A DNA stretch of 39,508 bases, taken from NCBI GenBank assembly GCA_019649035.1, contig BMAT01010179.1:54166-93673 (forward strand), given 5' to 3'. The position numbers and the translations under genes are program-made. Below are positions 35,193 to 39,508 of the stretch, one piece after another. The first letter of the stretch is position 1. Every line of letters begins with the position of its first letter. Origin of the DNA: Elysia marginata (taxonomy: Eukaryota; Mollusca; Gastropoda; Plakobranchidae). The notes beneath the pieces were generated by a model, which saw only the letters and a program-made list of their open reading frames with translations, ran no database searches and was not told where the DNA came from.

Positions 35193-35405
35193 CTTTTATT
35201 TTTCCTTGAAGACTCGATTTCCTGACGCGAATATCAGCACCGATTTCTCCAGATATGGACGGAGACATCTCTCCATCACTTAGAGACGCTAGAAGGTTGT
35301 CTTTTCCATCAATATCAGATTGTATTATTTCAGCACTGTCTTGTGATGGGTCCTCTATACTGTTGCCATGCGCTCTGCTGATTTTCTTCCTCAGCTGTGC
35401 TTGGT
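35193..35405 (-). CDS. Linker exon between coiled coils
   Basis: A 213-nt exon with acceptor CTTTTTATAG and donor AAAG|GTAGGA. It enters in phase 1 and leaves in phase 1. It begins QAQLRKKISRAHGNSIED, the end of the previous coil, and then becomes acidic and polar (DSAEIIQSDIDGKDN, then ASLSDGEMSP and ISGEIGADIRV) before returning to a basic RKSSLQGKIK. This interrupts the coiled coil with a probably disordered, phosphorylatable linker. Because both phases are 1, this exon could be skipped without a frameshift (Y/D codon change at the junction), so it is a candidate cassette exon. Confidence 0.85.
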
Positions 35406-35795
35406 CTATAAAAAGTTAGAATCGCAAATATTTGATATTAAGGTGAATCGCAATATATTTTCACATCATACATTTTAAAAACCTTTTCAAGCTAGACCTT
35501 TTTTTCAAACATGTAATATGACAAAATCGAATTTGTCCTATCTTTACCCCAACGTTATAACATCAATATCACCATTGCCACTGTCTAAGCTAGTAGCTGC
35601 AGATTGTCGAACAAGAGAACTAGCCTTTTAAAAACATTGGCAATTGATATATGATTTTCCCAGGTTTTCATATATTAGTGAAAACAAAACTTACATGCTT
35701 ATATACTTTTCGCAGGTTTTCATATTTGGTGCGAACCAAACTCACATGCTTAAATGTTTTCCCAGGTTTTGACATCTAGTACAAACAAAACTTAC
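35406..35795 (-). other. Intron (390 bp) with triplicated donor region
   Basis: GTAAGT donor at 35795 and TTTTTATAG acceptor at 35406. Its first 140 bp are made of the 51-bp repeat described separately; the rest is AT-rich. Confidence 0.8.
35640..35795 (-). repeat. 51-bp tandem repeat carrying three 5' splice sites
   Basis: On the plus strand CAGGTTTT recurs at 35661, 35713 and 35763. On the minus strand each unit starts with a donor-like sequence: GTAAGT (35795-35790, the exon's own donor), GTGAGT (35745-35740) and GTAAGT (35694-35689), each followed by TTT[TG]G and, later, AAAACCTG[CG]GAAAA. The 5' splice site and start of the intron have therefore been triplicated. Use of the inner donors would add codons that meet an in-frame TAG shortly after the first site. 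Confidence 0.85.
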
Positions 35796-36016
35796 ACTCC
35801 TCCTCCTGTTGCATGAGGCGACCCCTCCTGGCGCGGATGTCCGACTGGGCTAGGTCCAGGTCTCTTCGCGCGGCGTCTGTGAGGTGAGATAGTCTGATCC
35901 TGTCGGCCTGGAGCTCGTCCTTTTGTCTCTCGTGCTGGGCCCAGAGCTTCTCCTCCATGTCCTGGTTAGCCTCCTCTCTCCTCTCCGCCTCCCGTCTCAC
36001 GTCCTCCAGCCGTTCT
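35796..36016 (-). CDS. Long charged coiled-coil exon
   Basis: A 221-nt exon. The acceptor CTGTTATCCCCAG precedes A GAA CGG CTG; the donor is GAGT|GTAAGT. It enters with one base (completing AAA Lys with the AA of the 38819 donor) and leaves with one base (T, giving TAC Tyr with the next exon). The peptide starts ERLEDVRREAERREEANQ, continues with KLWAQHERQKDELQADRI and RRDLDLAQSDIRARRG, and ends LMQQEEE. The heptad pattern is uninterrupted and about a third of residues are Arg or Glu. It is a classic extended coiled coil. The GC content is much higher than in the flanking introns. The donor region is repeated twice more inside the intron (see the 51-bp repeat). Confidence 0.92.
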
Positions 36017-36079
36017 CTGGGGATAACAGGAGACCATATTTTTGTATATCATTTTAAAGATTTGAGGTTTAAAATTCTT

Positions 36080-36096
36080 TAATAATAATAATAATG

Positions 36097-36165
<69 letters not shown>

Positions 36166-36173
36166 GTAATAAT
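36080..36173. repeat. (TAA)n microsatellite
   Basis: About thirty TAA units with rare interruptions (TGA, TAG). On the minus strand this becomes a (TTA)n run ending about 60 bp before the acceptor of the 36016-35796 exon. Confidence 0.95.
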
Positions 36174-36235
36174 ATATTTTATTTATATCCCGCCCTCTCC
36201 CTCAATTTGAGACCCAAGGCGATACAATTAGAATC
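36174..36235 (-). mobile_element. Possible non-LTR retroposon 3' tail
   Basis: The minus strand reads CGCCTTGGGTCTCAAATTGA, then GGGAGAGGGCGGGATATAAA, then TAAA and (TTA)n. A GCCTTG...GGGCGGGATATAAATAAA ending followed by a triplet microsatellite resembles, from memory, 3' tails of some vertebrate SINE/LINE families. The body of the element is not recognised. Confidence 0.35.
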
Positions 36236-38269
36236 AAACATAAAGCAAATACATTCATTTATAAAGGTACATTCCATTCATGATACACTTACAAAACTTA
36301 CATTGTCTTTATTGTCATTTACATACTCATTTGTTTGTTTTAACCAAGTAGAATAAAACAGTTAAACTTCATTTCAGAGAGCTCCATACTACAACATACA
36401 CACAGTTATAGGTAGTTACATAAAGATACTTTATGGCATTGGACAAGAAGAGCCAGTGATATCAATTCAGATTACATTTGATGAGTGTACTATCTTTACT
36501 CTATGCACAACAAGTTGGTCTTAGGTATATTTTTTTCTGCAACACTCAAATTTATGCTTAGACTTGATCGTGATATTGAACATCTTTGAAAGCCTCATAT
36601 CTGTTGCTCAAGATAGCCAGCGCCGCATACAGTAACTACAAAAGTTACTGTTTGATCTTGTTTTGTTGTTGCCATGGTCTGTTATATAAAGTATAGCCTT
36701 CGGCGAATTATATGTCAAAGATCAAAATAAACAGTAAACTTTAATACAAAAGGAAACAAAACGAAACATTTAGTACGACTATATGGCTCTGGTCCCAACA
36801 AGACTTAAAGAAACAGAATATTTTAGAATCATATATGGGGATCGTTTCTTCATTAATAATAATAATATTATTCAGCCGACTTCGATTTTTATGCATGTGC
36901 CTTACACGCTGATTGATTTGTGCCGTCAATTCAGCATGTGAATTATCAGCCCGTCTCGAACAGCAGTGTTGTGTTGAGGACAAACGCGTAGACACAATTT
37001 AAAAAAAAAGGTTTTTTTATTCGTCTTGCTTTGTTTTCAATTCACTTGGCATAGCCATGTAAGCATGCCATACTTGTGAAGAAAAACATTTTTAAAAGGG
37101 TTTTATAATGGTTGTACCAAAGTTACGATTGAGCATAAGGCTCAAACATTCTATAATTTTAAAAGACTAACTACTATATGTTAACGGCTTAAAAAGAATA
37201 AGTCGGAGCTGATTTAGTTCTACTTGTGCAATTTGTGCAGAGTATTCTGTGTTGTGAGAATAAACTTGCATCATCAAGATAACACGATGACATTTTCCTT
37301 GCATAGATCTATATATTCATTGTACGATTTTACGTGATTCAGAGAAAACAAACACTTATGCAACGGCATAGACAATTATTCACAACGATGTCGAGAGAAG
37401 TTTGGCGTGCAGTAAAAACAATCACAGATGAGGACAGTAGCATCTCACAAATGAAGCAGTCAAAATCCGTCAAACTTAATTTCTCTATTGCCTAATTAAA
37501 AACCTTGGTGCAGGAACTAGCCTTGGGGTTGTTTTTTTTACACTAAGCATTTGTCTCTTAAGTTTTATTTATATAAATACCGCAAATTAACTTGATAACA
37601 ATTCATGAGATTTGTTTCAATTGAACTTTGACAAAACAATCAAATAAAGATCATATTTCTAGTTGCTAAAGAGTACACGATACAGTGATTTGTTTTAAAG
37701 TGTGTCTTTTAATCACATCTTTCAATAGCACGACTAAGGGCACTCTGTTCTTAATAGCAAGAGCCAGTACGAACCTTCTGCCTTAATCCACTAAGATCTG
37801 ATTGACTGACTTTCGAACTCAGATAGACGATCCATATCAAACTACACATGGTTCCAGACCAACTCTAAGTGATACCTTTGCCCTGGGAGTGACACGCAGC
37901 CAGCCAGAGTACTGCGGGAGCAACACGCTTGACTGATAAATAACTCAGCACCTACAACACTGAAACATCCGATAGACCCACCTCGGCCGCTAGACTGCAC
38001 CCTTAAGCATCGTTATTGTTAAAGCTTAATGATTGCTCCGGGGCGAAGGTAAAATCAATCGCTGGACAAAGACATAAACTACACTGGTCGATTCCATTAT
38101 CCGACGTAAAGAGTTGTAAACAAACTATGGGGCGGAAAGTTCTACACGGTCCCTTCTGTTCCCAATTAAGACTGTTTAACAACAAGGCGAGAAAATAAAG
38201 AGTTTCATTCTTCTTACGGTAATTTGTGCAAAAAAAGGATATTTTTTATTGAGAGTATGGTGGTGATGA

Positions 38270-38307
38270 GTTCGAATTAACAATGTTAGTTTATCATTAA
38301 TTCGAAC
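38270..38307. repeat. Small perfect inverted repeat
   Basis: GTTCGAATTAA and TTAATTCGAAC pair over 11 bp around a 16-base loop. Intronic; no context that explains it. Confidence 0.7.
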
Positions 38308-38818
38308 ATATTAGCAAAAAACTAACAGTTGCAGTATTTACCTAAAGACATGTGCATAGATGCAAAGATGGAGAGGAGAGGTGTAAATGATCGGGACAGA
38401 AAATTATAAGTTTGCAGAGAATGAGAATAAGTAAGAAATGAAAGGGTTGAAAAAAATAGAAAAAAGGAGAAAAGGGCTGGGCTGTTCTTTTTGTCTATAC
38501 TATAGTGCCCCAATTTAACATTTAACGCAGTTCATTAGTGCCATTACTCGTTAATGGAGCTGCAAATTGTAAAAGTTTTAATGATACAAGAAAATTGGTG
38601 CAAAAGGCATCACACGAGTTTAAAGTGAAAAAAATGGATTAGGGAGGGAGAGAAGTAACAATTTTTTTTTAAAAAAGGCATAAACATAATGGGGCAGGGG
38701 TTCAAGTCAGGGAATTACCCGCGAAAGGGAGAGGATACGGGACAAAGTGGTTTTTGAAGTAAATGACCACAACTATGACAGTCTTGTGATCTACATAGTT
38801 AAATCATAATATTCTTAC

Positions 38819-38872
38819 TTGGCTGCCCGAATTCTGTCTACTTCAGTCTTAAAAGAGTGTTCCACTTCCAGG
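38819..38872 (-). CDS. Short coiled-coil exon
   Basis: A 54-nt exon flanked by the acceptor TATTTTTTTCCTACAG and donor GCCAA|GTAAGA. It enters with one base, encodes LEVEHSFKTEVDRIRAA, and leaves AA, which combines with the first base of the 36016 exon to make Lys, giving RIRAAKERLEDVRREAERR across the junction. The strong splice sites, the matching phase and the seamless coiled-coil character support it despite its short length. It is the most upstream exon I am confident of; the 5' neighbour is uncertain or beyond the window. Confidence 0.75.
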
Positions 38873-39508
38873 CTGTAGGAAAAAAATATTGGAAAAAGTT
38901 AACACAGGACCATACACTGTGTACATTCATGTTGTCTTGTTAAAATGCAGTGTAGGGTTAGTGGGATTTTTATAGCATAAGAAGTTTCAATCTTTTTAAT
39001 GGGTCATTTATTTTTCATCGTAGCTCAAGTATGTCGCACGACAGATACAGAGTGATAACAACCGCTAAATCTCAATCATTCCGTCCACATGTATTAGTGC
39101 TATACCATCCATAGCAATACATTGTTTCTACGGCACGAGATGTTCCAGGTGTCTCAAGAAAACAAAAACATAGTCCAAAGAAAGATGCGATGGTTCTGAC
39201 CTATACCTACTTGAAGATTGCGCACCGCTTTGTGATAAGAAAAAAAATATTGGTCAGCTGAAATACAACGCTCTTTGACCACTTTTTTATGCAGCTTTAC
39301 AGCAACTTTTAAGTTTAGATCAGAACCTTTCTCCGATTCGAGTGTGCTGATCTGTATTATTAGCTTTTCTTCTGCATCGTCCGCGGCTGTTAATAGGTGA
39401 CAGAGACATGTACATGTGGCGTTCAATACTAGCCATACTTCAAAGAGATTCAACTATTGAAAACCTCATTGAAATCCAATTTAAAGATTCGAAAAGTCTC
39501 TACAAAGG
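38873..39508 (-). other. Upstream intron or undefined right edge
   Basis: Begins at the acceptor of the 38872 exon. Apart from the weak exon candidate at 39386-39327, AT-rich sequence with no clear signal. Confidence 0.6.
39327..39386 (-). CDS. Possible upstream coiled-coil exon (weak)
   Basis: After a good acceptor (CACCTATTAACAG at 39387) the minus strand reads ADDAEEKLIIQISTLESEK, which has coiled-coil character. The donor used here (AAAG|GTTCTG) is poor, and the exit phase (1) does not match the entry phase (2) of the 38872 exon, so another exon or a different donor would be needed. It may be chance. Listed only because the spacing and helix-like sequence fit the gene. Confidence 0.2.

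Larger units (their letters stand above)
36017..38818 (-). other. Intron (2.8 kb)
   Basis: GTAAGA donor at 38818 and TTATCCCCAG acceptor at 36017. Contains the (TAA)n tract and retroposon-like tail at 36080-36235 and a small perfect inverted repeat at 38270-38307. The remaining sequence, including a GC-richer patch at about 37860-38000, shows no gene I can support. Confidence 0.75.
1138..38872 (-). other. Giant multi-exon gene (3' part), scaffold or kinesin-tail-like protein
   Basis: Seven coding exons on the minus strand join without a frame break: 38872-38819, 36016-35796, 35405-35193, 34883-34687, 34270-30003, 18401-18277, 17777-1138. Exit and entry phases agree at every junction (2, 1, 1, 0, 2, 1), all introns are GT-AG, and the lengths sum to 21,718 nt, which after one leading base is exactly 7239 codons including the stop. 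The encoded part has coiled coils first, then very long Ser/Glu-rich disordered sequence with repeated short motifs, then a helical C-terminus. Transcription start and N-terminus are outside the window. My best family guess, by layout only, is a kinesin-3 tail of the STARD9/KIF16 type; a giant centrosomal or microtubule scaffold of another family is equally possible. Gene structure is well supported, identity is not. Confidence 0.88.

Noticed and set aside
37690-38000. Possible tRNA-derived SINE
   Set aside because: No A-box/B-box pair with proper spacing; the only GTTCGAATT-like string is in the palindrome at 38270.
36016-38872. Assigning the gene firmly to STARD9 or KIF16B from coiled coils
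   Set aside because: Coiled-coil sequence is not diagnostic, and motor, FHA, PX and START domains are not in the window.

Overview
The window is nuclear DNA of an animal, probably an invertebrate. It has AT-rich introns with canonical GT-AG borders, long non-coding stretches, microsatellites and decayed retroelement tails. A mollusc or other lophotrochozoan is my guess; nothing here proves it.

One gene dominates, read on the minus strand from beyond the right edge to a TAG stop at 1138-1140. Seven coding exons join in frame: 38872-38819, 36016-35796, 35405-35193, 34883-34687, 34270-30003, 18401-18277 and 17777-1138. All six splice phases match and the sum closes exactly: 7238 residues are encoded inside the window, and the N-terminus lies outside it. 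The four upstream exons are small and mostly encode charged coiled coil. Two exons are giant: 4268 nt and 16,640 nt. The methionine at 17793 that seems to begin the largest reading frame is preceded directly by an in-frame TGA and lies in intron, so the 16.6-kb frame is a terminal exon and not a separate gene.

The protein looks like a huge, mostly disordered, highly phosphorylatable cytoskeletal scaffold: coiled coils at the N-terminal side, then about 7000 residues of Ser/Glu-rich linker full of recurring short motifs, then a compact helical segment and a last coil at the C-terminus. The motifs include a 48-residue tandem repeat whose core (RKSDSEEEVVVTDVIPI) looks like a SUMO-interaction motif, a cluster of TQT-type dynein-light-chain motifs, six copies of an [HF]x[YF]L[RK][KR] motif, two SxIP motifs in basic context, three YELND motifs and an octaproline. 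The architecture recalls the tail of a giant kinesin-3 such as STARD9/KIF16-type proteins, but no motor, FHA, PX or START domain is inside the window, so the family is not settled.

The rest is intron and 3' flank. The 11.6-kb intron (18402-30002) holds a 77-nt pre-miRNA-like hairpin at 27117-27193, a three-unit 100-bp tandem repeat just inside the 5' splice site, and LINE-like debris near 22.4-22.8 kb. The intron after the 36016-35796 exon begins with a 51-bp unit present three times, so the 5' splice site itself is triplicated. A (TAA)n tract with a retroposon-like tail sits about 60 bp upstream of the 36016 acceptor. I see no plus-strand protein gene, tRNA, rRNA or CRISPR array.
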